From: an uncultured Eubacterium sp.
GTDB lineage: Bacteria > Bacillota > Clostridia > Oscillospirales > Acutalibacteraceae
Assembly (NCBI GenBank): GCA_934561395.1
Contig: CAKTGF010000003.1
Coordinates: forward strand, 248,001 to 312,000
DNA length: 64,000 nucleotides
Direction of reading: 5' to 3'
Below are positions 16,941-25,763 of the stretch, piece after piece; the first letter of the stretch is position 1, and each line of letters opens with the position of its first letter. Position numbers and translations under genes: made by a program. Below the pieces are notes generated by a model, which saw only the letters and a program-made list of their open reading frames with translations, was not told where the DNA came from and made no database searches.

Positions 16941-18308
16941 TTATCTGTTTTCAATTCCCACATAGGGTCTTGATTTTGAAATGCTCTTGTAAGCAGGCCT
17001 TATAATCCTGCTGGAGGTTGTAAGCTCCTCAAGCCTATGGGCACTCCAGCCTGCAATTCTTGCGGTTGCAAACAAAGGAGTATATAAATCCTCCGGAATA
17101 CCCAAAACACGGTAAACAAGGCCGCTGTATAAATCAACATTTGCACACATTGCCTTGTCAAGGCCTCTTACCTCTGCAAACACCTCAGGTGTGAGTTTCT
17201 CAATATTTTCAAGAGTTTTAAATTCTTTTTCAAAGCCGTGCTCATAAGCAAGCTTTCTTGCGCTTTCCTTAAGAATTACGGCTCTCGGGTCAGACTTGGT
17301 GTAAACAGCGTGGCCCATACCGTAAATAAGGCCTGAGCCGTCCCCTGCCTCCTTATTAAGGATTTTAACAAGAAGGTCTTTAACCTGTGCCTCGTCTGTT
17401 GAATCGGGCAGAGCCTCCATAACATATTCCATTTGGTGGGCAACCTTAATGTTTGCACCGCCGTGGCGTGGACCCTTGAGCGAACCGATACCTGCGGTAA
17501 TGGCCGAATATGTATCGGTGCCGGAGGAGGTAAGCACCCTTGTTGAGAAAGTAGAGTTATTTCCTCCGCCGTGGTCTGCATGGAGCATAAGGCAAATATC
17601 AAGAAGATGTGCTTCCTCCTGGGAATAATTTTTATCTGGTCTGATTTGACGAAGGATATATTCAGCAGTGGAAATATCCTTGATAATCGGGTGCAGATAC
17701 ATTGATTTGTTATAAAACGCCCTGCGCTTAACCTGATAAGCGGAGTTCATAATTGTTGGGAATTGCGAAATAAGCTGAAGAGACTGACGAAGAACATTGG
17801 GCGTTGAAATATCATCCGGGTTTTCGTCAAAAGAATAAAGGTTCATTACACAGCGTGCAATTTTATTCATAATATCCTTTGAGGGATGCTTCATAATATT
17901 ATCTTCAATAAATTCATCAGGCAGGGTGCGGCACTCGCCGATAACCTCCCTTAAAGAATCCAGCTGCTCCCTTGTGGGAAGTGAGCCGAAAATCAGAAGC
18001 CATACAACTTCTTCATATCCGTAGCGGTTGTGCTCAACGCAGTTGGCAACAATGTCCTTTATGTCATAGCCCCTGTAAGAGAGCTTGCCCTCTTTAGGAA
18101 TAAGCTCGCCGTCGAGGATATAATAACCCTCTACCGAGCAAATACGGGTAAGGCCCGCCATAACGCCTGTACCGTCGCTGTTCCTAAGACCTCGTTTAAC
18201 ATCGTATTTATCGAAATCACTTTTCTTTATAGAGTTGTTTTTGTTAAGCTCATCGCAAAGGCTTGAGATGGCTTCCATAGAAATCGGCGAAATATAGCTA
18301 GCCGGCAT
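16941..18308 (-). CDS. Citrate synthase
   Basis: Cytosolic enzyme condensing acetyl-CoA with oxaloacetate to give citrate; about 455 residues. Catalytic His-containing motifs are visible: LHADHGGGNNSTFSTR near 247 and LKGPRHGGANIKVAH near 287, then MGHAVYTKSDPRA near 340. An N-terminal extension of about 60 residues before RICSVEGYYILDGELIPKEG makes it longer than the minimal type II enzyme, as in several clostridia. I prefer ATG 18308 (MPASYISPIS): GGAG lies seven bases upstream, whereas ATG 18314 has only a one-base gap. A strong promoter is at 18381-18409. No other TCA enzyme is in the window; it probably feeds glutamate synthesis. Confidence 0.93.
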   Translation of the reverse strand: MPASYISPISMEAISSLCDELNKNNSIKKSDFDKYDVKRGLRNSDGTGVMAGLTRICSVEGYYILDGELIPKEGKLSYRGYDIKDIVANCVEHNRYGYEEVVWLLIFGSLPTREQLDSLREVIGECRTLPDEFIEDNIMKHPSKDIMNKIARCVMNLYSFDENPDDISTPNVLRQSLQLISQFPTIMNSAYQVKRRAFYNKSMYLHPIIKDISTAEYILRQIRPDKNYSQEEAHLLDICLMLHADHGGGNNSTFSTRVLTSSGTDTYSAITAGIGSLKGPRHGGANIKVAHQMEYVMEALPDSTDEAQVKDLLVKILNKEAGDGSGLIYGMGHAVYTKSDPRAVILKESARKLAYEHGFEKEFKTLENIEKLTPEVFAEVRGLDKAMCANVDLYSGLVYRVLGIPEDLYTPLFATARIAGWSAHRLEELTTSSRIIRPAYKSISKSRPYVGIENR

Positions 18309-18380
18309 ATTCATTCTCCTTTCTTATACAAACTGATTTATAATATAGTATTGTTCTAAATTCACACTAATAAGAATATT

Positions 18381-18409
18381 ATTATACTAAATTAAAGAAA
18401 CAAAGTCAA
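18381..18409 (-). promoter_or_regulatory. SigA promoter of citrate synthase
   Basis: TTGACT (18409-18404), 17-bp spacer, TATAAT (18386-18381), minus strand, giving a leader of about 70 bases before the AAAGGAG site. Confidence 0.75.
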
Positions 18410-18419
18410 GGTGAGTCAA

Positions 18420-18599
18420 ATGAGAAAGGCTATGGTACTTTTCGCCATAATTTTTGCCATAACTGCGCTGATGCCCTTAATCTCAATAGTTGAAACAAAC
18501 AAGCAAAGCGAGCAAAACGAGCTTGTTAACATTTTTTCCTCAAGCGTCAGCTGCGAACAGAGTTATCATTTACCCTTACAAGCTTTGAACGGGCTGTAA
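18420..18599 (+). pseudogene. Small signal-peptide ORF, possibly a gene remnant
   Basis: A 59-residue frame beginning MRKAMVLFAIIFAITALMPL, preceded by an AAGGTGAG site four bases before ATG 18420, so the N-terminus looks like a genuine signal peptide or membrane anchor. The last 18 codons run antisense into the 3' end of the gerC-like gene, which suggests the original reading frame was cut short there by rearrangement. Its N-terminus resembles exported sporulation proteins in general, but I cannot identify it. It may instead be a short membrane peptide. Confidence 0.35.
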
Positions 18600-19680
18600 T
18601 TTTTGGGGTAATGCTTTTTAAGTTTTTTCGCCAGCTGTCCTTATAGTTTTTGTAAAATTGAGAGTTGTCACGCTGGGCATATTTGCCCAGCTTAAAGGGG
18701 TCGCTTTCATATTCAAAGCATTGGTTAACCGCAAGGGTGCACATATATTCGATTTTATCGTTAACAAGCTGCTCTATTTCAGCCACCTTTTTATTATCAA
18801 CCGAGGCTGTAATACCCTTTTCTATTTCATCAAGCATCAACTTTGTTTTGATTTCGCAGTTAAGCACAGCCTTATCCCCATCGCCCGACAGCCAAATGCG
18901 GCTGTTTGCCGACAGTATCTCAACTCCTATTGCACCAAACTCACTATCGTTAACAACTATGGTTCCGCCGTCTATTTTGTCCTTTACAAAAAGAAAGCCG
19001 AAACAGGCGTCGTTTGACAGAGTTTCCTTGTATTGGAAATCGGAAAAAATTGCAATTCCCACACAGCTTACAACATCGTCCTCCGCCTTTAAGACCGGCA
19101 AATAAATGTCTGAGGTTTTGTCACTGTATAAATTCAGCAACTCATCTACGGTTACCACTGCGCCAAGACCTCTTTGCTCCCCGAGTTGCAGCAAATTAAA
19201 CACGTTTTCCGCAGGTACTCTTGCGTTGTTTTCCTTGCTTTCAATAACCTCTTTTGCATCGTCAAGGCTCATTGCCACCGCAACATCCGGGCGGCTTGCA
19301 ATGCTTCTGAGCAAAAAATCAAGACCCTTTTCAATGCCGGATTTTGCATAATCCTCGCCAAAAACAATGAGCTTGTTTTGCCCCAAAAATATTTCCTGTG
19401 AAAGCGCCTTTGATGATGCGGCAAGGGCGTTTGCAATAGTATCGGCAGTGCCTGATGCTGTGGTTGTTATGCTGCCGTCAATAGAATCGGCGCCCCTTGC
19501 GCCATTTTCCAAATCCAGATATTGCAGTGAAACGGCCGTTTTATCATCATCCAAATCAATGCCTATTCCCTGAACGATTGTCATATCCCCCAAGCCCCGG
19601 CTTGGGCTTGAATTTGCGTTGCAGCCTGAAAGCAGGGCGGCAATCAGGGCGATGCAAACTAATATTTTAAACGGTTTCAA
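18547..19680 (-). CDS. gerAC: Spore germination lipoprotein, Ger(x)C family
   Basis: C subunit of a GerA-type germinant receptor, a lipoprotein on the outer face of the spore inner membrane. MKPFKILVCIALIAALLSGC is a signal peptide with lipobox LLSGC, and the mature part begins with the family region MTIVQGIGIDLDDDK. 377 residues, normal length. It overlaps the B-subunit gene by 14 bases and is the last gene of the gerAA-gerAB-gerAC operon. Which small molecule triggers this receptor cannot be predicted. Confidence 0.93.
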   Translation of the reverse strand: MKPFKILVCIALIAALLSGCNANSSPSRGLGDMTIVQGIGIDLDDDKTAVSLQYLDLENGARGADSIDGSITTTASGTADTIANALAASSKALSQEIFLGQNKLIVFGEDYAKSGIEKGLDFLLRSIASRPDVAVAMSLDDAKEVIESKENNARVPAENVFNLLQLGEQRGLGAVVTVDELLNLYSDKTSDIYLPVLKAEDDVVSCVGIAIFSDFQYKETLSNDACFGFLFVKDKIDGGTIVVNDSEFGAIGVEILSANSRIWLSGDGDKAVLNCEIKTKLMLDEIEKGITASVDNKKVAEIEQLVNDKIEYMCTLAVNQCFEYESDPFKLGKYAQRDNSQFYKNYKDSWRKNLKSITPKITARSKLVRVNDNSVRS

Positions 19681-20710
19681 CAGTGTTCTTCCTTTCTTTA
19701 AGCAAAAATGCCACAGGAATTATAACCAAAAACAGAATTGATAGGCTAAGGGACATTATTTTTGAAAAGCTAACGCTCCTCATGCTTATAAGCCAAATAA
19801 TCAAAGCCGAAATTACCACCGTGAGGATTGCCGCACCAAGGGCATTTACACTGTGTCTTGAGCTTTTCAGCCCCGTTGTTGCGGCATAAATAAACACCGA
19901 GGTTTTCAAAAACAACGCCAGCATCCAAAACGCTGTGTGCAACATATCAAGCCTTGAAAGCGAGCCGATGGACGCCATTTGAAAAAGGGTAAAAATGGGA
20001 TATGCCTGCAGGGATGCGGCGCTGCCCATAACGCCCATGCACATAAATATAAGAAGAAAAATAACTACAAAGACAAACAGCGTGCTGCAAATCAGTGGCT
20101 TAACAGCATTTCCGTTAACCCGCTTACTGAGAGCCGCAACCAGCGCAGGCTCAACAGTATTGGAGGCAATCATTGCGGCATTTTCAAAAATATTTGCCCT
20201 TGAATTTTCCACAATGGGGTAAAAATTAATCAAATCAACATTCTTGCCGTTAAAAATAATCACAATTGCCATTACCAGCAGCAGCGAAATGCTGCACACG
20301 CCGCTGAACCTGCCCATGGGTTCAATCCCCAGCGATGCGGCATAGCAGGCGGCGGCAGCAATAAGCAGCACATAAACAATCATAGGCATGGCGGTATTAA
20401 ACCTGTTTGTTGCAAAATATGAAAATCTTGTAATGCTGAGCGCTGCGTTGAAAACAAAAAACAAACCATATAAAACTGCAATCCATTTAACATCAAATGG
20501 GTTTTTATTTTTTTTAATACAAAGGCAAATGGGCACGCACAGGGCAAGTGCGCCCAAAAGTCCAAGAAAAACGCTGATTAACAAATCCGTTGACAGCCTT
20601 CCCACAGATACATTTTGAATATATGTCAGGCTGACAACAATTCTTGATACAAAAAGTATTGAAAACAGCTGAAAAGGCGAAATCTGCCCTTTTTTATAAG
20701 CCTTTATCAT
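19667..20710 (-). CDS. gerAB: Spore germination permease, GerAB family
   Basis: B subunit of the germinant receptor, an APC-fold protein of about 347 residues with ten hydrophobic segments, thought to hold the germinant-binding pocket. ISPFQLFSILFVSRIVVS at the N-terminus and the NVDLINFYPI segment near 158 are typical. I choose ATG 20710 (MIKAYKKGQ) with AAAAGGGG nine bases upstream; the TTG at 20719 touches the ribosome site. The gene overlaps the A subunit by about 17 bases and the C subunit by 14, indicating translational coupling and fixed stoichiometry. Confidence 0.93.
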   Translation of the reverse strand: MIKAYKKGQISPFQLFSILFVSRIVVSLTYIQNVSVGRLSTDLLISVFLGLLGALALCVPICLCIKKNKNPFDVKWIAVLYGLFFVFNAALSITRFSYFATNRFNTAMPMIVYVLLIAAAACYAASLGIEPMGRFSGVCSISLLLVMAIVIIFNGKNVDLINFYPIVENSRANIFENAAMIASNTVEPALVAALSKRVNGNAVKPLICSTLFVFVVIFLLIFMCMGVMGSAASLQAYPIFTLFQMASIGSLSRLDMLHTAFWMLALFLKTSVFIYAATTGLKSSRHSVNALGAAILTVVISALIIWLISMRSVSFSKIMSLSLSILFLVIIPVAFLLKERKNTVETV

Positions 20711-22157
20711 TTGAAGCAACCCCTTTTAAATCCAAAATTCTTACCCTTCGGTGTGCAAGGTTTTTCCAGCCAAGCCTGAATATAGTATCGCCTATTGAGG
20801 ATTTTGTGAGGGGCGAAATAGGTGCCGAATAGGGCACACCGTAAGGATTAATAGCACAGGCGTTAACAAATAAAACTCCTGCACAAAGCATTAAGCCGTA
20901 AATTCCGCTGACTCCCCCAACAATAATAAATATTATCCTTAATATGGCAACGCTTTCGTAAAGTTGATACACAACATAGGACGACATAGCCGTAACCGCA
21001 ACTACCACAAGCATTGGCGCACCGATAATTCCTGCGGTAACAGTGGCCTCGCCGATTACAATTGCACCGATAATTGAAACCGCATGACCTATTGTTTTCG
21101 GCAGTCGCAGCCCTGCCTCACGCATTATTTCATATAAAAGATGAATCATTATCGCCTCTTGCATTAAATGAAAGGGGGTTGTTGCCTCGCTAACGGCCAC
21201 AATGTAAAGCAAATTTGTGGGTATTGCCTCCTGATGAAATGTGCCAACAGCAACATAAAGCCCGGGCAAAAACAGAGAAATAATAAAGCTTAAATACCGC
21301 AGTACTCGCATAAACGACGAGTAAAATGGTGGGTTGTCATAATCGTCAAGGGATGAAAAATTATCCGTAAAAAGATATGGGGTATACATTGCAAAGGGCG
21401 TTCCCTCCACCATAACCCCCACCCTGCCCTCAAGGAGTTTTGAGGCAAAGGTATCGGGTCTTTCAGTGTTACCCACAGCAGAGAAAAACGATGCCACATC
21501 GCTGTCTATAAATGGGCTTAGACAGCCGTAATCAAGCACCGTGTTAAGCTTTACCTTTTTAAGCCTTTGCTCAATTTCCTTAACCAACTGCTTTTCGGCA
21601 CGGTCATCCAAATATGCAAGAACCACCGGCGTTGCAGCAGATTCTCCCAGCTTAATTTGTTTAAATTTTAAATGGTGGGTTTTCAGCCTTTTTCTAACCA
21701 ACGCCTTGTTATCATTAAGGCTTTCGATAAAGCATTCTTTAGCGCCCTTAACCATTGATTCGTTGGATGGCTCGTCGGTTGAGCGCTTACTCCAGCCCTG
21801 AACTCCCAGCGCCAGCGCCTTGCCTGTGCCGCTTAAATAAAAAATCACAAAGCCGCTCATTAAAAAATAATAGCAATCCTCAAAGGTTTCTGCCTCATTC
21901 ATTTCAACAGAACCCACAATGCTGTTTTTTATCAGCTCAAAATGGTGAGCGGGGCTGTCAAAATCCACCTTCCTTGCCAAAATCGGCGAGGTTATCATCT
22001 GTGCAACCTGCAACGAATCCACCAAACCGTCCATTGCCGCAAAAAACGCCTTTTCCCCGTTAACAACGGCCTCTCGCAGCAAAAAATCGGAGCAATCCTT
22101 AAAATCGTCATTAAAAATATCCCGGGTTATTTCATAATCGGGCACAAGATATTTCAT
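20694..22157 (-). CDS. gerAA: Spore germination protein, GerA family A subunit
   Basis: A subunit of the germinant receptor, about 487 residues: a hydrophilic N-terminal half with family motifs (SRDFLLREAVVNGEKA-like region near 26-38, GWSKRSTDEPSNESMVKGAKECFIES split around 124-149) and a C-terminal half with about five to six membrane segments (FLPGLYVAVGTFHQEAIPT near 297). First gene of the operon. Start codons GTG 22160 and ATG 22157 are adjacent; GGTGAT upstream fits either, and I use the ATG. Presence of this operon is direct evidence that the organism makes endospores or descends from one that did. Confidence 0.93.
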   Translation of the reverse strand: MKYLVPDYEITRDIFNDDFKDCSDFLLREAVVNGEKAFFAAMDGLVDSLQVAQMITSPILARKVDFDSPAHHFELIKNSIVGSVEMNEAETFEDCYYFLMSGFVIFYLSGTGKALALGVQGWSKRSTDEPSNESMVKGAKECFIESLNDNKALVRKRLKTHHLKFKQIKLGESAATPVVLAYLDDRAEKQLVKEIEQRLKKVKLNTVLDYGCLSPFIDSDVASFFSAVGNTERPDTFASKLLEGRVGVMVEGTPFAMYTPYLFTDNFSSLDDYDNPPFYSSFMRVLRYLSFIISLFLPGLYVAVGTFHQEAIPTNLLYIVAVSEATTPFHLMQEAIMIHLLYEIMREAGLRLPKTIGHAVSIIGAIVIGEATVTAGIIGAPMLVVVAVTAMSSYVVYQLYESVAILRIIFIIVGGVSGIYGLMLCAGVLFVNACAINPYGVPYSAPISPLTKSSIGDTIFRLGWKNLAHRRVRILDLKGVASNDKGL

Positions 22158-22236
22158 CACTTAAATCACCAATGTTATTATTTTTTATTCGTTGCATATT
22201 ATTCATTTTTTGGCAAAAAATACTTTTGGTGATTTT

Positions 22237-22914
22237 ATGACTATTATGATTGTCAGGTCAATTATAATTTATATTTTCGTTACCATATCTACAAGGGTTA
22301 TGGGCAAGCGGCAAATAGGCGAGCTAAAGCCGCAGGAGTTGGTAATAACAATTTTAATAAGTGCCGTAGCAACAATCCCCTTGCAGGAGTCCTCAATTCC
22401 ACTGGCAAATTCCATAATGCCCATATTGATTTTTGTGAGTTTTGAAATAATACAGTCTGCACTGTCAATGAAATCATTAAAATTTCGCAATCTTATTCAG
22501 GGCAAGCCGATTATAATAATAAAAAACGGCGTCGTTCAGCAAAATGAACTTTTGCGCCTGCGCTTTACTATGGATGATTTAATCGACGCATTGCGCCAAG
22601 GGGACGCCTTTGATATTTCACAGGTTGAAAATGCAGTTATTGAAACTAACGGAACCCTGAGTATTCAGCTTAAATCGGAATATTCTCCCATAACGCCAAA
22701 GGCGGCAGGGCTTAAAGTGCCCGATTCGGAGCTCCCTATTTCAGTTGTTATGGACGGAGAAATGGTTACCGAATATTTCGGCTCAACAAAGTTTACCGAA
22801 AAGGAAATTCAGTTAATTATCAATTCAACAGATGTAAAAATAGAGGAAATTATGCTTTTAACCATATCGGATAACGGGCAGGCATATTTAATAAGAAAGG
22901 ATGAAAAAAAATGA
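22237..22914 (+). CDS. YetF-like DUF421 membrane protein
   Basis: About 225 residues: three N-terminal membrane segments with the conserved TRVMGKRQIGELKPQELVIT region near 20-39, then a cytosolic DUF421 domain (RNLIQGKPIIIIKNGVVQ near 88, LRLRFTMDDLIDALRQGD near 110). The family is found mainly in spore formers and some members affect germination or envelope properties. I place the start at ATG 22237 after GGTGA; the frame is open upstream to TTG 22192 without a ribosome site. It overlaps the next gene by four bases and is divergent from the gerA operon 79 bases away. Confidence 0.88.
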   Translation: MTIMIVRSIIIYIFVTISTRVMGKRQIGELKPQELVITILISAVATIPLQESSIPLANSIMPILIFVSFEIIQSALSMKSLKFRNLIQGKPIIIIKNGVVQQNELLRLRFTMDDLIDALRQGDAFDISQVENAVIETNGTLSIQLKSEYSPITPKAAGLKVPDSELPISVVMDGEMVTEYFGSTKFTEKEIQLIINSTDVKIEEIMLLTISDNGQAYLIRKDEKK

Positions 22915-23267
22915 AACGAATTTGGTTTGCGGTAATATTTTTAGCCATAACAATGGTGTTTTGCGCCGGTGAGCAGATATATGTTAAAAAGGTTTATAAT
23001 GATTTAAACCAACAAATCAGCCAGGCAACGGAATACGACAACTTTGAGGATTTGGTTCAGGCAATTACAAATATGCAGCTTTATTGGCAAAAAAACAACG
23101 ATATACTGTTTGCCATATCATACCAGGATAATTTAAACGAGCTGAGCGTTGCCATCAAAACCCTTGACCCAAAGGATGAGGATATTAAACTAAAGCTTGC
23201 AGAGGTTGAGGCGTGCAATTTTGTGTTTTACGAAAACCAGCGTCTTTCCATCGCAAATGTGCTTTGA
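22911..23267 (+). CDS. DUF4363 family exported/anchored protein
   Basis: 118 residues with an N-terminal signal anchor (MKRIWFAVIFLAITMVFCAG) followed by a helical extracytoplasmic domain containing the LYWQKNNDILFAI segment near 60. This matches the DUF4363 family, usually encoded right after a DUF421/YetF gene. The ATGA overlap with the upstream gene shows cotranslation, so the two probably form a membrane complex. Function unknown. Confidence 0.8.
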   Translation: MKRIWFAVIFLAITMVFCAGEQIYVKKVYNDLNQQISQATEYDNFEDLVQAITNMQLYWQKNNDILFAISYQDNLNELSVAIKTLDPKDEDIKLKLAEVEACNFVFYENQRLSIANVL

Positions 23268-23349
23268 TTAGTTATGATAAAAAACAGTGGACTTCCTTGT
23301 AAAAGGCATCGGCTAACCGTTAGGTTTGACTGAGAGATTAGGTAAATTT

Positions 23350-23547
23350 TTACTTTAAAAATTCCTCCAAGCACGATATCTCGTGCCCCATGTATTTTCC
23401 CGTTTGCTCCGAATTTGCGTATATATTATAAATGTTATCAAGATGCTTTTGCATATCATGAACAAACATTTGCAACTTCTCGTTTTGGTGTTCCGACAAA
23501 TCAAAATAAGCAAGCGTTAACTTCAATTGTTGCACATATATTGCCAA
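23350..23547 (-). CDS. Doubtful small ORF of 65 residues
   Basis: Charged, helix-prone 65-residue frame starting at a TTG with no ribosome site; its 5' end coincides with the promoter of the divergent lipase gene. Contains a His/Glu/Gln-rich helical stretch (FDLSEHQNEKLQMF). No family recognised. It may be spurious. Confidence 0.25.
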   Translation of the reverse strand: MAIYVQQLKLTLAYFDLSEHQNEKLQMFVHDMQKHLDNIYNIYANSEQTGKYMGHEISCLEEFLK

Positions 23548-23559
23548 TTATGATATAAT
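23530..23559 (+). promoter_or_regulatory. SigA promoter of the Mbeg1-like gene
   Basis: TTGCAC (23530-23535), 18-bp spacer, TATAAT (23554-23559), 15 bases before the ATG, implying a very short leader. Confidence 0.6.
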
Positions 23560-23574
23560 GTGAATGGTGATGAT

Positions 23575-24759
23575 ATGAAGGATAACCTTGGGTTGGGGGC
23601 AATGCTTGAATATATTGAAAAATACGGCAAACTGAGTTTTGATGAAAAGCCCCTTAATGAAATTGATAATTTAATATTTTCACAATTGGTTTATACTGAT
23701 TTTGATGATATCGTCGATAATGAAAAAAACGAGTTTTTATGTGATGCGGCAATTAAATATTCCTTACTGCACAGCGATGAGGAGATTGAGCAGCTGTTGG
23801 GAATTGATCAAAAATCCTTTCACCTTATGCTTGCCTGTGCCAAAACAAAGCGCTACGGATATGTAAGGCTTACAAATTATGTTAACAGTGTTAATGTTGC
23901 CATTGATAAGCAGTTTTCCGGCATCAACTTTATTCTCAATGACCATTCCAGCCTGATAGCCTTCAGGGGCACCGACGCTACCGTTGCGGGGGTTAAGGAA
24001 TCGGCAATGCTTTCATATATGTTTCCTGTTCCGGCGCAAATTGAGGCGCTCCATTATTTTCAGGAAACGGCGATGCTGCAAAAGGGCGATATTTATGTTT
24101 GCGGTCATTCAAAGGGCGGAAACCTTGCTGTGTTTGCCGCTGTTAACTGTTCAAATTCGCTGAAAAAACAAATTGCAGCAGTGTATGAATACGATGCGCC
24201 GGGCTTTCCGAAATGGTTTTTCAGCAGGTATGATTACAAACAGATTAAGAATAAAATACATTTATATACCCCTCAGGGTTCAATCATCGGAAGAATGCTT
24301 TATCACGATGAAAAGCCCACAATTGTTGTAAGTTCAAATTTCGGAATAAAACAGCATCAAGTATCATCTTGGGAAATTGTTGACGACCGGTTTGAAACTG
24401 TTGATAAATATGACAGTTTTTCAAATTTCTGTGCCGAATATATTAACACCCTTATTGATTATGTGGGCGATGACGATTTGGAGGTGTTCTTTGACACCCT
24501 GGAATATGTGCTTACCAATATGAGCATTGAGGACTTTTATGATTTAAAGAATTTTGATTTAAAAAATGCCTTTGGATTGATTGATTCTCTTTCAAATTTG
24601 GATGACGCTCAAAAGGAGCGCTTTAAGCTAATAATAAAGCGAGCCTCCGCCGATTTTGCCAAAGAATTTATTTCAGGCAAGGCAAGAGGATATTCAAAAC
24701 GGGCAAAACAATATTTTGAACAACTAAAAGAGGAACTTTCTCTTAAAGAAAAGCAATAA
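23575..24759 (+). CDS. Mbeg1-like / DUF2974 alpha/beta hydrolase
   Basis: 394-residue soluble protein with a lipase-type nucleophile elbow VCGHSKGGNLAVFAA (Ser near 180) and an upstream LIAFRGTDATVAGVKE segment near 126, which together identify the DUF2974/Mbeg1-like group of the lipase superfamily. The His and Asp of a full triad were not assigned with confidence. A GTG start at 23560 would follow the -10 box directly, so ATG 23575 is used. The stop codon lies two bases before the quasi-palindromic element. Substrate unknown. Confidence 0.82.
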   Translation: MKDNLGLGAMLEYIEKYGKLSFDEKPLNEIDNLIFSQLVYTDFDDIVDNEKNEFLCDAAIKYSLLHSDEEIEQLLGIDQKSFHLMLACAKTKRYGYVRLTNYVNSVNVAIDKQFSGINFILNDHSSLIAFRGTDATVAGVKESAMLSYMFPVPAQIEALHYFQETAMLQKGDIYVCGHSKGGNLAVFAAVNCSNSLKKQIAAVYEYDAPGFPKWFFSRYDYKQIKNKIHLYTPQGSIIGRMLYHDEKPTIVVSSNFGIKQHQVSSWEIVDDRFETVDKYDSFSNFCAEYINTLIDYVGDDDLEVFFDTLEYVLTNMSIEDFYDLKNFDLKNAFGLIDSLSNLDDAQKERFKLIIKRASADFAKEFISGKARGYSKRAKQYFEQLKEELSLKEKQ

Positions 24760-24761
24760 TA

Positions 24762-25086
24762 AAAGAGGTGCCTTGGGGCGCACTGCATAAGGAAGTAATT
24801 GGTTTAAGCTTTCTGAGTTTTGCCCATTGCACTATTAAAAAATCCCGTTAATACGCAAGTATTAACGGGATTTTGTTAATGCACACTGAACAAAATCAGT
24901 TTGCTTAAACTGCCTTGCACTCAAAAAGCCAAAGAAACAGATGAAAGACAAGGCATAATTTGCAGGGCAGGCTTGCCGCCTTCACTGTAAATTTAACGCA
25001 GTATTTCGCTGTTTATTTGTTTTTTGGGCATTTATTCCTTTTGTAGTGCGCCCCTTAGGGCAATTTTCTTGCCACAGCACCTCTTT
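24762..25086. mobile_element. 325-bp quasi-palindromic element with split terminal inverted repeats (MITE-like)
   Basis: This 346-base gene-free gap is bounded by inverted 10-mers: AAAGAGGTGC (24762-24771) with GCACCTCTTT (25077-25086), and GGGGCGCACT (24775-24784) with AGTGCGCCCC (25045-25054). Inside, GTTTAAGC (24802-24809) pairs with GCTTAAAC (24903-24910), enclosing a perfect terminator-like stem (AATCCCGTTAATAC, 24841-24854, with GTATTAACGGGATT). The right arm carries an extra GGCAATTTTCTTGCC hairpin. No transposase is encoded. Either a non-autonomous transposable element or a structured RNA. Confidence 0.55.
24838..24876. terminator. Bidirectional terminator-like stem-loop
   Basis: AATCCCGTTAATAC (24841-24854), loop GCAA, GTATTAACGGGATT, with A-run before and T-run after; it can end transcription from either side and forms the core of the 24762-25086 element. 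Confidence 0.75.
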
Positions 25087-25105
25087 ATTTGTATTGATAT
25101 TCGGG

Positions 25106-25519
25106 TTATTCTTCGGAGTTTTCATCACCCTTTGATTTTGCCTTTTTAGGCTTTTTCTTAATATTAAGAAAAACGTTGCCCACAAGCAAAATTCCGCTTG
25201 CACAATAAAGCGTGATTGCATAATTTTGATAGTCTTTTTTTAAAGAAAGAGCTTGGTCGGCGCTCTTTCTTGTTCTTTCAATTGATTGCTCCGTATTCTT
25301 CGCTACAGGAGTTTTTGAAACTATGGGGTTTTTATCCATGTTTGCCTTGGCTCTTTCAAGATTTTCAGCTTTACTTATTGCGGTTTGATATGCATTGGCT
25401 TGTTCTGTAATATTAATGCTGTAATATATTCCTCCGGCTAATGCCCCTGCCGTTAAAACCGCCACAAGTACAGTGATAATAATTCTTATAACATTTTTGT
25501 TGATTTTTTTTGTTGCCAT
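25106..25519 (-). CDS. Small membrane protein with two membrane segments
   Basis: 137 residues of unknown family. An N-terminal membrane helix (NVIRIIITVLVAVLTAGALA near 9-28), a predicted coiled-coil extracytoplasmic stretch (ITEQANAYQTAISKAENLERA), a second helix (LYCASGILLVGNVFL near 104-118) and a Lys-rich cytosolic tail (KKKPKKAKSKG). ATG with AAGGAG eight bases upstream supports real expression. No neighbour indicates its role; the quasi-palindromic element ends 19 bases after its stop. Confidence 0.65.
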   Translation of the reverse strand: MATKKINKNVIRIIITVLVAVLTAGALAGGIYYSINITEQANAYQTAISKAENLERAKANMDKNPIVSKTPVAKNTEQSIERTRKSADQALSLKKDYQNYAITLYCASGILLVGNVFLNIKKKPKKAKSKGDENSEE

Positions 25520-25633
25520 ATTCTTGCTCCTTGATTTTTTTATATTATAACATATAATTTTTCATCTTGCAATTTATAAAATAATAATGTATAATAATTA
25601 GCGTTGTAATATTCAGCAATAAATTATATATAC

Positions 25634-25725
25634 GCAGAGTTGTCCGAGCTGGCCGAAGGAGCACGATTGGAAATCGTGTAACGCCCTAAAGGTGTTCGAG
25701 GGTTCGAATCCCTTGCTCTGCGCCA
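25634..25725 (+). tRNA. tRNA-Ser(GGA)
   Basis: 92-base class II tRNA with encoded CCA. Acceptor GCAGAGT (25634-25640) pairs with GCTCTGC (25715-25721); anticodon loop TTGGAAA puts anticodon GGA at 25669-25671; a long variable arm (TAACGCCCTAAAGGTGTTC) marks it as serine; T-arm GGGTTCGAATCCC. Confidence 0.97.
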
Positions 25726-25763
25726 AAATCAAGCGCCACCCAGCAGGGTGGTGCTTTGATTTT
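25725..25763 (+). terminator. Terminator after tRNA-Ser
   Basis: AAAATCAAGC...CCACCC, loop AGCA, GGGTGG...GCTTTGATTTT: a long stem with one mismatch starting at the final A of CCA and ending in a T-run. Confidence 0.75.

Noticed and set aside
24982..25221. 79-residue frame inside the quasi-palindromic element
   Set aside because: It runs through the inverted-repeat arm and antisense/out of frame into the neighbouring gene; no ribosome site.
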